Origin: an uncultured SAR86 cluster bacterium
GTDB lineage: Bacteria > Pseudomonadota > Gammaproteobacteria > Magnimaribacterales > Magnimaribacteraceae
DNA: 58,605 nucleotides
Direction: 5' to 3'
NCBI GenBank assembly: GCA_902574355.1
Contig: CACGNN010000008.1
Location: forward strand, 1-58,605
Part shown: positions 51,253 to 58,605 of the stretch, in pieces
How the letters are laid out: the number at the start of each line of letters is the position of its first letter
Numbering within the stretch: position 1 is the stretch's first letter
Made by a program: the position numbers and the translations under genes
The notes under the pieces: generated by a model
Told to the model about the DNA's origin: nothing
What the model saw: the letters and a program-made list of their open reading frames with translations, nothing else
The model's database searches: none

Positions 51253-52020
51253 TTATGCTGTGAAACCTCCATCAATTGTGTGCACAGAACCGGTGATAAA
51301 CTCACTCTCATCACTAGAAAGAAATAACATCAACTTAGCTATCTCATCGGCTTCAGCATATCGACCTAAAGGTATCTGTTCTGCCAAAGAACCTTTACTA
51401 GTTTCTTCTCCAGTAACCTCGGAGAAACCGTCTTCTAAAACTCTCATCATTTGTGTCTCTACAGGAGAAGGATTTACCGAATTAACCCTTATCTTCATCT
51501 CAGCACATTCTTTAGCAGCTGATTTAGTCAAACCTACAACGGCATGTTTGCTCATCACGTATGGGGATAATAGAGATGCTCCTGTAACGCCTGCTACACT
51601 TGAGGTTATAACCACACTTCCTCCCCCTCTTTCATTTAAAGCTGGTATTACTGCCTTTAAGCCTAAAAAAGGGCCTTTTGCATTCACTGCCATTACACTA
51701 TCAAATACGTCTTCATCATAATCAACAATTGACTGAATTTCTCCAGCCACGCCTGCATTAGCAATGAAAATATCTATACCTCCATATCTTTCAAGTGCCA
51801 AATCTACTGCTTTTTGATTGTCTGAAAGTAGTGATACATCTCCTTTAAAATAACTGACCTTATTAGAATCAATCTCCTTAATTGCATCGACAAGATCATC
51901 TTCACTTAAATCAACCATCAAAACACTTGCACCTTCTTTAAGAAAAAGTTCTGTAGTAGCTCTTCCTATGCCCCCAGTTGCACCAGTGACTATAGCTACT
52001 TTGTCTTCTAATCTATTCAT
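51253..52020 (-). CDS. Short-chain dehydrogenase/reductase
   Basis: A 255-residue classical SDR with VAIVTGATGGIGRATTELF, Asp in LMVDLSEDDL (prefers NAD), GGIDIFIANAGVAG, SVVITSSVAGVTGASLLSPYVMSKHAVVG (Ser-Tyr-Lys) and SEFITGSVHTIDGGFTA. The substrate is unknown. Its stop abuts the photolyase ATG with no gap, so the two are co-translated from one message. Confidence 0.93.
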   Translation of the reverse strand: MNRLEDKVAIVTGATGGIGRATTELFLKEGASVLMVDLSEDDLVDAIKEIDSNKVSYFKGDVSLLSDNQKAVDLALERYGGIDIFIANAGVAGEIQSIVDYDEDVFDSVMAVNAKGPFLGLKAVIPALNERGGGSVVITSSVAGVTGASLLSPYVMSKHAVVGLTKSAAKECAEMKIRVNSVNPSPVETQMMRVLEDGFSEVTGEETSKGSLAEQIPLGRYAEADEIAKLMLFLSSDESEFITGSVHTIDGGFTA

Positions 52021-52052
52021 AAAACTACTTAATTGATTTTTTTAGTGCGTGT

Positions 52053-52802
52053 TTATTGTGTAAGTAAAAAAATACCTCTACCAATAAAAACTGCTCCTAT
52101 AGAAAGGACAATTCGTTGAGTCCATCTAAAAAAAATTTCATCGTCTATTATATCTAAAACCTTCTTACCAAGAGTAGTTCCTACTACAGATAAAAATATT
52201 GCAAAGAGCAAGAATATAGGCTCAGGCCAATTTTTTAGACTATATGTCAACAATCCTCCAAAAAAAATAATTTTGGAAATATGCCCAATAGTTTGTGCTA
52301 CTGCCTTTGTAGCAACGACTTGATGTCTTGTCATATCTACTCTTTGAAAGAAAACATCTAACAACGGACCGCCAACACCAGCTACTAAGTTTGTTAGAAC
52401 CACTACGCAACCTGCTAAAACTCCCGTACCTGCTTTTGTGATATCCAGAGCAAGTTCTTTTGGGACTATCCATGCAATATAAGGCAATAGTCCTAATGCA
52501 AATATTATTAAGATTTGACTAGGTTCGAAAGCTATAAAAATTAGAAAGATTAAAGCTATAGTACTGCCCAATAGCAGCATTGAAATGATCTTCCAATTGA
52601 TATCTGTTCTATTGAGCCATGCTCTATATCCATTTGATGTTGCTTGAATTAGACCATGAAGCACCATCGCAGGTCCTACGGAAAGGAAACTAATCAATAT
52701 ACCCATGAGAATAAGGCCACCGAGCATACCAAAAATAGAGGATAAAAAAGCTGTTGCCAAGGTTGCAAATAGTATAAAAATGAGAATTAAATCTAATTCC
52801 AT
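52053..52802 (-). CDS. TauE/SafE-family membrane transporter
   Basis: A 249-residue protein with seven or eight membrane helices. It carries the family repeats FLSSIFGMLGGLILMGILISFLSVGPAMVLHGLIQATSN (first half) and VVVLTNLVAGVGGPLLDVFFQRVDMTRHQVVATKAVAQTIGHISK (second half). Family members export sulfite, sulfoacetate or other organosulfur anions. The substrate here is unknown. It follows the GST gene with no gap. Confidence 0.92.
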   Translation of the reverse strand: MELDLILIFILFATLATAFLSSIFGMLGGLILMGILISFLSVGPAMVLHGLIQATSNGYRAWLNRTDINWKIISMLLLGSTIALIFLIFIAFEPSQILIIFALGLLPYIAWIVPKELALDITKAGTGVLAGCVVVLTNLVAGVGGPLLDVFFQRVDMTRHQVVATKAVAQTIGHISKIIFFGGLLTYSLKNWPEPIFLLFAIFLSVVGTTLGKKVLDIIDDEIFFRWTQRIVLSIGAVFIGRGIFLLTQ

Positions 52803-53657
52803 TTATTGATCTAAAAGAAAATCTTCGATTGATCTACCTTTCAAACGCAAGATCAAAGAATGAACATACAATACAAACTGCATTATCAAAGGTCTTCTTA
52901 CTTCTTTTCTAAAGAGAACATTTGCATATAGTCTTTCATACCAACCAGACACATTAGGGTGTAATCTTTGGAGCGGATAATTTGCATGTTGTATTCTCGT
53001 TGCGTAAATGAACCAGGCAATATCGACTAAAGATAGCTCAGCACCTAAAATATATGGACTATCCTCTAATTGATCATTGAGATCTTCCAAAGCAGTCCTA
53101 AAACGAATCAAAGACCTGCTTGCATCTTCGTCTGTTATCCCATACTTTTCGTAATGCTCCCAAAAATTTCTATTTACATCGTCCATAGAGTCTAATTCTC
53201 CATTTAAAGTAGCTTTATTTTTTGCTTTAGGCTGAACAGACTTTCCTTTATTTAAAAATCTTGGAACCAAAAACTTAAAGGTAATATTTCTTATATCAAC
53301 ATGCAGATTATCTTCAAATTTTAATAATTCTTTAATCTTCTCTTCCATGTTCTCTGGAATTAAAGGGGATTCTTTGAAGCATCCCTCGAGATACTCAAGA
53401 ATATCATTGCTCTCTATATGAACCTCTCCATCATGTATTAGAACTGGCACTAGAGATCTTGGGTTGATGCCCTGAAACCATTCAGAGAAGTTCTCGCCAG
53501 CAGAAAGATTTATTTGATGTGATGTAAATGGTATTTTTTTTAAATTTAGATAAATTCTAGTTTTCATCGAACAAGCTGAAAACTGGTAATTTAAGAGGTG
53601 AACGCCCTTCCAATCCAAGATTTCCTTTGTTTTGATGTCAGAACTCAATAATTTCAT
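52803..53657 (-). CDS. Glutathione S-transferase family protein
   Basis: A 284-residue GST: LLNYQFSACSMKTRIYLNLKKIPFTSHQINL, INPRSLVPVLIHDGEVHIESNDILEYLE and C-terminal YILGAELSLVDIAWFIYATRI. The SACS motif puts a Cys/Ser at the catalytic position. The C-terminal domain has a longer linker with many Lys/Asn (GKSVQPKAKNKATLNGELD). It overlaps the PhoD gene by 4 bases. The substrate is unknown. Confidence 0.88.
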   Translation of the reverse strand: MKLLSSDIKTKEILDWKGVHLLNYQFSACSMKTRIYLNLKKIPFTSHQINLSAGENFSEWFQGINPRSLVPVLIHDGEVHIESNDILEYLEGCFKESPLIPENMEEKIKELLKFEDNLHVDIRNITFKFLVPRFLNKGKSVQPKAKNKATLNGELDSMDDVNRNFWEHYEKYGITDEDASRSLIRFRTALEDLNDQLEDSPYILGAELSLVDIAWFIYATRIQHANYPLQRLHPNVSGWYERLYANVLFRKEVRRPLIMQFVLYVHSLILRLKGRSIEDFLLDQ

Positions 53658-55249
53658 ATGTAAATCTTTTCACTGGAAATCAACTCTCCAGTTTCCAAAT
53701 TATCTGGATTGTGACCACCACAAGAATTGATCTCAGCAACTGCTTGTTCATTTTCTATAGTAAAGAAAGTAAAGCCATTTTCTTCTTTGGTTCTATACAT
53801 AGATTCACAGATAAGTTGATTAGGATTATCAGCTGTAATACCTCGGGCAAAAGAGGGCCAAGTTCCTGTTGAGCTACTTATAGGCCCAACCAAAAAGGTT
53901 TTAACCTCTCTTTGTAATTTTATTGTATCTGATTGAAGGATCGATGTTGCACCCAATGCATGTATATCGCCTGAGAAGATAAATCTTGAACCAGCTCTTT
54001 CTGAAATACTTTGAAGTAAACGTTGATGTTGCAAAAACCATCCCTTTTGCCAAAGGTATTTATTTGCATCGATTGTTAAAGATCCTTTTCTACCTGATAG
54101 CAATTCATTTATTACTGTGCCAGATGTCCCTTCCTCGGCGACAACATCAGGATACCACTCCCTCCATTTTCCTGCGGTATATCCTAGTGGATGTGATGGG
54201 ATAAAGGCTAGATGCTTTGCTTTTGAGTCGGTTATTCTGGATATAAGCCATTTTTCATCTTCACTAGAGATTAAAACTGCTTTTTCTTCGCCAAGAGTCA
54301 TATTTCCAGCGCAATCTGCTATGAGTCCTTCAAAAGCATTTCCATACCTTATTCTGCCAGTCCTTCTTCCGGGCTTATTATCTGGAGTATCGATAAAAGG
54401 AGGATAAAAAAGATCAGCCATTTTTTGAAAAGCACCTTTACTGAATGCGTCAGCCGGAAAGGTTACCAAATCTTCTTCTGCATCATCATTCTCAAAATAG
54501 TCATGATCATCAGGAATAAAGAAAATTGGAGTACTTTTAAATTTAGTACCATAAAGAGCTGCTATTTGTTCATTACCGATTTTTTTTAAGATTGTTTCAT
54601 TATTTTCACTGTCTGCGCTTTCAGATCTATTAAAAACACCGTACCTAAATTTTAAATACCCTCCCACAAAAAACTTTATCAACTTACTGTTTCGTCCAAC
54701 TGGAGGAAAATTTTCACCTCTAAGATCGAAATAGATATGATCTCCTATCGAGATGGCGAAATCAGGATTTTTGGATAGGCCTTCATCAAAAATCTTCTGT
54801 CTAAACTTAAAAGACTTAAAAAACTCTTTACCAGACACTTTAAAACCATCTCCGCCACCAGCACATGTAAAGGCCATCATAGAGATATTTTTTACTTCTG
54901 ATTCAGGATCAGGAAAAGTCTTCAACTGCCAAGGCTTAAAAATTGATTCTTTCTCAGAAAATAACTCAAGTTCATAAGATGTATCTGAAAGAAGTTTATC
55001 TGAAATAAATTGCCAATGTTTTCCTTCACGATCAATAGGTCTTCCAGTAACAAGAATTTGATTATTAAGGATAAGATCAAGATTTTCGACACCTTTTGAT
55101 AATGATAATGAAACAGCAAGTTTTTCATGACTTGCTGAAGATAAAATATGCTTTACTTCAGTAAAACTTGAATTGCGAAAGATATAACCACCTGCTAAAA
55201 GCATAGCAAGCACTCCGGAAATCTTCAGAAAAGTTCTTCTTGAGTACAC
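53654..55249 (-). CDS. PhoD-like metallophosphatase, Tat-exported
   Basis: A 531-residue protein with a textbook twin-arginine signal (SRRTFLK, then a hydrophobic GVLAMLLAGGYIF). The PhoD-like metallophosphatase motifs follow: MMAFTCAGGGDGFK, DFAISIGDHIYFDL, IFFIPDDHDYFENDD and RFIFSGDIHALGATS. Bacillus PhoD is a phosphodiesterase/alkaline phosphatase using iron and calcium. Here the first motif Cys fits the iron ligand. It may release phosphate from organic esters in the periplasm. The GST follows with a 4-base overlap and the aminotransferase precedes it by 5 bases. Confidence 0.9.
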   Translation of the reverse strand: MYSRRTFLKISGVLAMLLAGGYIFRNSSFTEVKHILSSASHEKLAVSLSLSKGVENLDLILNNQILVTGRPIDREGKHWQFISDKLLSDTSYELELFSEKESIFKPWQLKTFPDPESEVKNISMMAFTCAGGGDGFKVSGKEFFKSFKFRQKIFDEGLSKNPDFAISIGDHIYFDLRGENFPPVGRNSKLIKFFVGGYLKFRYGVFNRSESADSENNETILKKIGNEQIAALYGTKFKSTPIFFIPDDHDYFENDDAEEDLVTFPADAFSKGAFQKMADLFYPPFIDTPDNKPGRRTGRIRYGNAFEGLIADCAGNMTLGEEKAVLISSEDEKWLISRITDSKAKHLAFIPSHPLGYTAGKWREWYPDVVAEEGTSGTVINELLSGRKGSLTIDANKYLWQKGWFLQHQRLLQSISERAGSRFIFSGDIHALGATSILQSDTIKLQREVKTFLVGPISSSTGTWPSFARGITADNPNQLICESMYRTKEENGFTFFTIENEQAVAEINSCGGHNPDNLETGELISSEKIYI

Positions 55250-55254
55250 CCTCT

Positions 55255-56475
55255 TTATAAGCTTTGAAAGGCCTGTTTTGCAGTATTCTCTATGAAATCA
55301 ATGTCTTCATTGCGATGAGCTAGAGAAATAAAATGATTATGGTATCCAAGCATGTAAACACCTCTCCTCACACATTCATCAATCCATCTGAAATGGGTTT
55401 CAAAGTCTACATCCTCCAATCGATAATAAGGCATAGAAGGTATTCCTGAGGCAATTAAGTTAAAACCTTCTTTCTCAGCAACTTTAACGAGTCTTCTATT
55501 AAGATTCTCACCATACTCAATCAGTTTATTTGGAGCATTTACCTTTTGTAATTGATCGAGAGTTGCAAGTGCTGCAGCCATGGGTGGTGCACTAAAAAAC
55601 TGCGTACCAGTAAAATAAACTTTCTCAGCAGAATGCTTCAGCTTTTCTGTACCGACCAACGACGCCAGGGGGTGGCCATTAGCAATAGCCTTGCCAAAAC
55701 AAATCATATCCGGTGAAAAATCAAAAGCTACATTAGAGCCGGCTAGATTTATTCTAAATCCAGCCCTCACATCATCAACAATAGTCAAAACTTCATATTG
55801 TTTGCATAATGATGTAATTTTCTTCCAGTAGCCCTCTTCTGGCAGAGTGTTATCTCGAGAGACGGGATGATCGTATGGTGAAGAAATAAAACAAGCAATA
55901 TCATTTCCGTGCATGTTGAGCAATTCTTCTAAACCTTCAATATCATTCCATTTAATTTTCAACACATGTTCATTATCAGAGTCAATAATACCTGGCCTAC
56001 TTTTATCTTGCATCCAAGGGGCAACGCCGTGATAACCGTCATCAATTTTTACAATCTTCTTCTTTGAAGTGTATTCACGAGCTATCATTACAGCTAAGCT
56101 TGTTGCATCTCCTCCATTCTTTCCAAACAAGGCCCAATCTGCAATATCTACCATTTCAACTAACTTAGTTGCAAGGTCAACCATAATTGGTGAAGCTAAA
56201 CTGACAGTATTTCCTTTTTCAGAAGAGGTCTTGAATGCTTCTTCTACTTCGGGATGGTTATAGCCTAAAATTGAAGGACCATATCCACACATTAAATCTA
56301 TGTATCGGTTATCATCAAGATCCCAAAAATAGGCTCCTTCGGATCTAGAAAAAAATTTAGGTCCAGTATCTCTTACCGCATATTTATAATGCCCAAAAAT
56401 GCCCCCAGGAATTACTTCCTTAGCCTTCTTGAAGTATTCATTAGATTTGGTTACTTCGTAAGTAGTATTTTTCAT
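55255..56475 (-). CDS. Class III aminotransferase, glutamate-1-semialdehyde aminomutase-like
   Basis: A 406-residue PLP enzyme: FKKAKEVIPGGIFGHYKYAV, AYFWDLDDNRYIDLMCGYGPSILGYNHPEV, FGKNGGDATSLAVMIAREYT, TIVDDVRAGFRI and the PLP lysine Lys262 in CFGKAIANGHPLASLVG. It resembles HemL but DDVRAGFR replaces the usual DEVxTGFR, so it is likely a side-chain transaminase rather than the tetrapyrrole enzyme. It lies in a unit with the CmcJ-like gene 7 bases upstream. Confidence 0.9.
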   Translation of the reverse strand: MKNTTYEVTKSNEYFKKAKEVIPGGIFGHYKYAVRDTGPKFFSRSEGAYFWDLDDNRYIDLMCGYGPSILGYNHPEVEEAFKTSSEKGNTVSLASPIMVDLATKLVEMVDIADWALFGKNGGDATSLAVMIAREYTSKKKIVKIDDGYHGVAPWMQDKSRPGIIDSDNEHVLKIKWNDIEGLEELLNMHGNDIACFISSPYDHPVSRDNTLPEEGYWKKITSLCKQYEVLTIVDDVRAGFRINLAGSNVAFDFSPDMICFGKAIANGHPLASLVGTEKLKHSAEKVYFTGTQFFSAPPMAAALATLDQLQKVNAPNKLIEYGENLNRRLVKVAEKEGFNLIASGIPSMPYYRLEDVDFETHFRWIDECVRRGVYMLGYHNHFISLAHRNEDIDFIENTAKQAFQSL

Positions 56476-56482
56476 CTGAAAG

Positions 56483-57289
56483 CTAATCGAAGAAACAAAC
56501 TGCTCTGACTTCTATGCTTTCTCTTGGTGAAACTCCCTCTGGAGTATCTGGATAATCAAATGCACTATGTAATGTTGGTATAAAAGGCTTCTCTTCGGAG
56601 TCATAAGTCTTGAACATAAGAACTTCATCTCTATTCATTTCTGGATAGAAATACCACTTATGAGTATCGCTGTGGGAAGACTGACAAATTTCAACTGTCA
56701 AGGCATTCGGTTGATCTGGAAGATAGTTAAATAGATCAGTAGGTATCAATTCTTTATCAGAAACGGATCTTTTATCGCAAACAGCAAACGGAGTATCTAC
56801 ACCGTCCTTATCAAACCTTCTCCAAAGATTATAAACAACAATCCTTTTAGGATTTATTCCTGTCTCTTTTAAAAATGGATCTAGTGTTGCTCCGAAACTA
56901 GTTGTGAAATCATTATGGACCAACCTATGCCCCCCTTTCCTCTCACCAGTTTCAGCTTGAGCTTCATTTCGGGTTATGTGAGAAAAAATTTGTACAGTGT
57001 CAGCACCTACTTTTTCTTTCACATGAGTAGCCATCTCTTGGTAATAAATATTTACTACCTCCTCATCATTATAAAAATCTTCAACCGAAGATATATGATT
57101 AATTAATTCAAATCCGCCCATTGTTATATCAAAGTTGGATTCTCTGGCATTATGAACTGTTTTCTTAAATGCTTTTAAATAGTCTGGTAAAGTGTTTTTA
57201 TCTTCAGAATCATTATCTAGGCCATAAGCTGGCTTAGCTTCATTCTCTTTTAAAGGTTTTCTGTAATTAAATTCAGCTTCAATATTCAT
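56483..57289 (-). CDS. CmcJ/NvfI-like (AsaB) oxidoreductase family protein
   Basis: A 268-residue protein whose order of motifs fits this family: GHRLVHNDFTTSFGATLD (metal-type His-x-Asp), RIVVYNLWRRFDKDGVDTPFAVCDKRSV, HKWYFYPEMNRDEVLMFKTYDSEE and HSAFDYPDTPEGVSPRESIEVRAVCFF. Members include the CmcJ partner of cephamycin methoxylation and fungal dioxygenase-like enzymes, so an iron/2-oxoglutarate-type oxidation is plausible but unproven. It lies next to the aminotransferase and 85 bases from the Old Yellow Enzyme gene, which suggests a shared small-molecule pathway. Confidence 0.8.
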   Translation of the reverse strand: MNIEAEFNYRKPLKENEAKPAYGLDNDSEDKNTLPDYLKAFKKTVHNARESNFDITMGGFELINHISSVEDFYNDEEVVNIYYQEMATHVKEKVGADTVQIFSHITRNEAQAETGERKGGHRLVHNDFTTSFGATLDPFLKETGINPKRIVVYNLWRRFDKDGVDTPFAVCDKRSVSDKELIPTDLFNYLPDQPNALTVEICQSSHSDTHKWYFYPEMNRDEVLMFKTYDSEEKPFIPTLHSAFDYPDTPEGVSPRESIEVRAVCFFD

Positions 57290-57374
57290 AGGTCAAAAAT
57301 AAAGTTTATATAAAACATATTACAACATTTTTTATTGAAAGATTATTAATATAAGAAAGATAGACTTAGCTCGA

Positions 57375-58605
57375 TTAATTCAAAGATTGGGTGCTCTCCC
57401 AATATTCTTTATACTTAATTGCAGTGTTCTTTTCATTTTTCTGATACTGAAAGAATGCTTTCAGGACACCTAGATTTAGATCTGGATCTAAATCTTCTCC
57501 CATCCTGATAAGATTCAGGCACCAAAATGCTTGTTGCCCCCATCCATTTATACCTTTTACAACAGAAAAAGGAGAATTAAGGCCTAACCAGCCTGGGCCT
57601 ACTTGCATAGTTTTTTCCAAGATAGGAGTCTTGGATAAATCGCTTTCAATTAACTTATTAGCTATATTTGGATCAATACAAAATGGTCTTGCTATGCCAA
57701 TAACATCACATGCATCTTTATTTAATGCATTATTCATTCCTTCTGTACTTCTAAATCCTCCGGTTACCATCAGAGGGCCCTTGAACACTGATCTGATATC
57801 ATTTGCGTAATCTAAAAAATAAGCTTCACGTGCAATTGTACTCTCCCTTCTCTTTTCAGCTCTTTCTGGATTTAGGCCCATATCAATTCCAACCAAATGA
57901 GGTTGTTCATATGTTCCTCCAGAGACTTCTAAAAGATCTAATCCTTCCTCGTTTAACCAAGTTGCAACTTGAATAGCGTCCTCATGAGTAAATCCACCTT
58001 TTTGAAAGTCTGCAGAGTTTAATTTAAGCGATACTGGAAAATCTGTTCCTACTGATACTCTGACTGCCCTTACTATTTCAAGAAGAAATTTCGCCCTATA
58101 TTCTAAGCTACCTCCCCATTCATCTTCTCTTAGGTTGATATCAGGTGATAGGAACTCAGATATTAAATATCCATGTGCTCCATGTATTTGTACACCTGTA
58201 AAACCAGTGTCTTTTGCAATGCTAGCGCAATGAGAAAATCTCTGAATGATATCTAAAATTTCTTCATGTGTTAAAGGTCTAGGTTTACCGAATTGTGCGC
58301 CAGGCATTTGAAGCTGTACGTCCGAAGGCGCCACTGGAGTCTCTGAAACTGATGCCGGAGTTTGCCTTCCTGCATGAGAAATCTGCATCCATAAATGAGT
58401 ATTATTTTTTGTACCAGCTTCAGCATACGAAGTTAATCTAGATAATTGTTCATTCGTTTGTTTTCCCTCTATAACAACATTACCTGGCCTCTCAAGATAA
58501 CGGTGATCAACTTGGACATTACCAGTTAATAGGATCCCAGCTCCTCCAGAAGACCATCTATCATACAAATTAACGTGCTTAAAGGTGGCTCTATTTTGTT
58601 CATCC
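57375..58605 (-). CDS. NADH:flavin oxidoreductase, Old Yellow Enzyme family (partial, runs off right edge)
   Basis: The frame stays open to the right end of the window. Its first visible residues (ATFKHVNLYDRWSSGGAGILLTGNVQVD) are internal, so the true start is missing and a TTG at 58568 is not a start. The FMN-barrel motifs are WMQISHAGRQTP, GFTGVQIHGAHGYLISEFLSPDINLREDEWGGSLEYRAKFLLEIVRAV, VSLKLNSADFQKGGFTHEDA, MVTGGFRS and DVIGIARPFCIDP. It reduces activated double bonds using NAD(P)H. Over 400 residues are present, ending near the normal C-terminus, so only the first few dozen residues are lost. Confidence 0.93.
   Translation of the reverse strand, partial: DEQNRATFKHVNLYDRWSSGGAGILLTGNVQVDHRYLERPGNVVIEGKQTNEQLSRLTSYAEAGTKNNTHLWMQISHAGRQTPASVSETPVAPSDVQLQMPGAQFGKPRPLTHEEILDIIQRFSHCASIAKDTGFTGVQIHGAHGYLISEFLSPDINLREDEWGGSLEYRAKFLLEIVRAVRVSVGTDFPVSLKLNSADFQKGGFTHEDAIQVATWLNEEGLDLLEVSGGTYEQPHLVGIDMGLNPERAEKRRESTIAREAYFLDYANDIRSVFKGPLMVTGGFRSTEGMNNALNKDACDVIGIARPFCIDPNIANKLIESDLSKTPILEKTMQVGPGWLGLNSPFSVVKGINGWGQQAFWCLNLIRMGEDLDPDLNLGVLKAFFQYQKNEKNTAIKYKEYWESTQSLN

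Noticed and set aside
51152-51721. A 189-codon plus-strand frame across the SDR/photolyase junction
   Set aside because: It is antisense to two intact conserved genes and has a shadow-like composition.
55255-56475. hemL (tetrapyrrole biosynthesis aminomutase)
   Set aside because: The overall fold fits, but DDVRAGFR replaces DEVxTGFR and the substrate-loop sequences differ, so a different aminotransferase is more likely.
1-58605. tRNA, rRNA, insertion sequences, prophage or attachment sites
   Set aside because: Intergenic gaps are nearly all under 280 bases; none showed a cloverleaf, terminal inverted repeats with a transposase, or an integrase gene.

Overview
The window is a dense, AT-rich stretch of a free-living marine-type gammaproteobacterium. 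No intergenic gap exceeds 300 bases, and no rRNA, tRNA, insertion sequence, integrase or CRISPR array was seen. LexA carries the same key residue numbers as the E. coli protein. ThrH, YfcG, Prc, quinone-type PyrD, the methylcitrate cycle and a consensus enterobacterial SOS box also point to Gammaproteobacteria. Low GC, many four-base ATGA gene overlaps, a large TonB-dependent receptor, paired acyl-CoA dehydrogenases, a photolyase and a PQQ dehydrogenase resemble SAR86-like surface-ocean lineages. That placement is an inference from gene content, not a phylogeny.

Layout, left to right. (1) 1-2684: leucine and chorismate synthesis (aroC-leuC-leuD; leuD runs off the left edge). (2) 2805-8055: a HAD protein, then a thrH-prpB-prpC-prpD-yqhA unit that joins a phosphoserine phosphatase/homoserine kinase-like enzyme to the 2-methylcitrate cycle for propionyl-CoA. 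(3) 8107-13320: a 5'-nucleotidase and lexA diverging from one LexA operator, then topA and pyrD. (4) 13566-18943: a GfcA/YjbE-like repeat protein facing a YjbF lipoprotein, YjbH and a Wza-like SLBB export protein. This is an exopolysaccharide/group-4-capsule-like outer-membrane module. (5) 18975-26792: nadK, a YhhQ queuosine-precursor transporter, a SIRT6-like sirtuin, two acyl-CoA dehydrogenases, mazG, an acyltransferase, yfcG and a DsbA-like isomerase. (6) 26909-31129: prc-xthA facing GNAT-DUF2237-tadA. (7) 31408-41881: a TonB-dependent receptor, amidohydrolase, CoA transferase, MFS carrier, enoyl-CoA hydratase, CIA30 protein and a lipoprotein PQQ/cytochrome c dehydrogenase, suggesting uptake and oxidation of organic substrates. 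(8) 41887-58605: about 17 kb all on the minus strand. It holds a three-gene TolQ/ExbB plus ExbD/MotB-like membrane cassette, GFA, SDR and GNAT genes, a compact nucleosidase overlapping apt, a sterol-desaturase-family hydroxylase, three GSTs, ACT and DUF4396 proteins, photolyase, TauE, a Tat-exported PhoD-like phosphatase, a class III aminotransferase, a CmcJ/NvfI-like oxidoreductase and an Old Yellow Enzyme cut by the right edge.

The best candidates for something under-described are the proton-channel cassette at 41887-43638, the polysaccharide module with its split, repeat-expanded GfcA-like partner, the nested repeats between the GNAT gene and the TonB receptor, and the very short lexA leader set inside the SOS box. 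Several starts were moved from the longest reading frame using ribosome-binding sites or family length: prpB, thrH, the 5'-nucleotidase, pyrD, the GfcA-like gene, yjbF, mazG and the PQQ dehydrogenase. All functional names come from reading protein motifs by eye; no database search was run.
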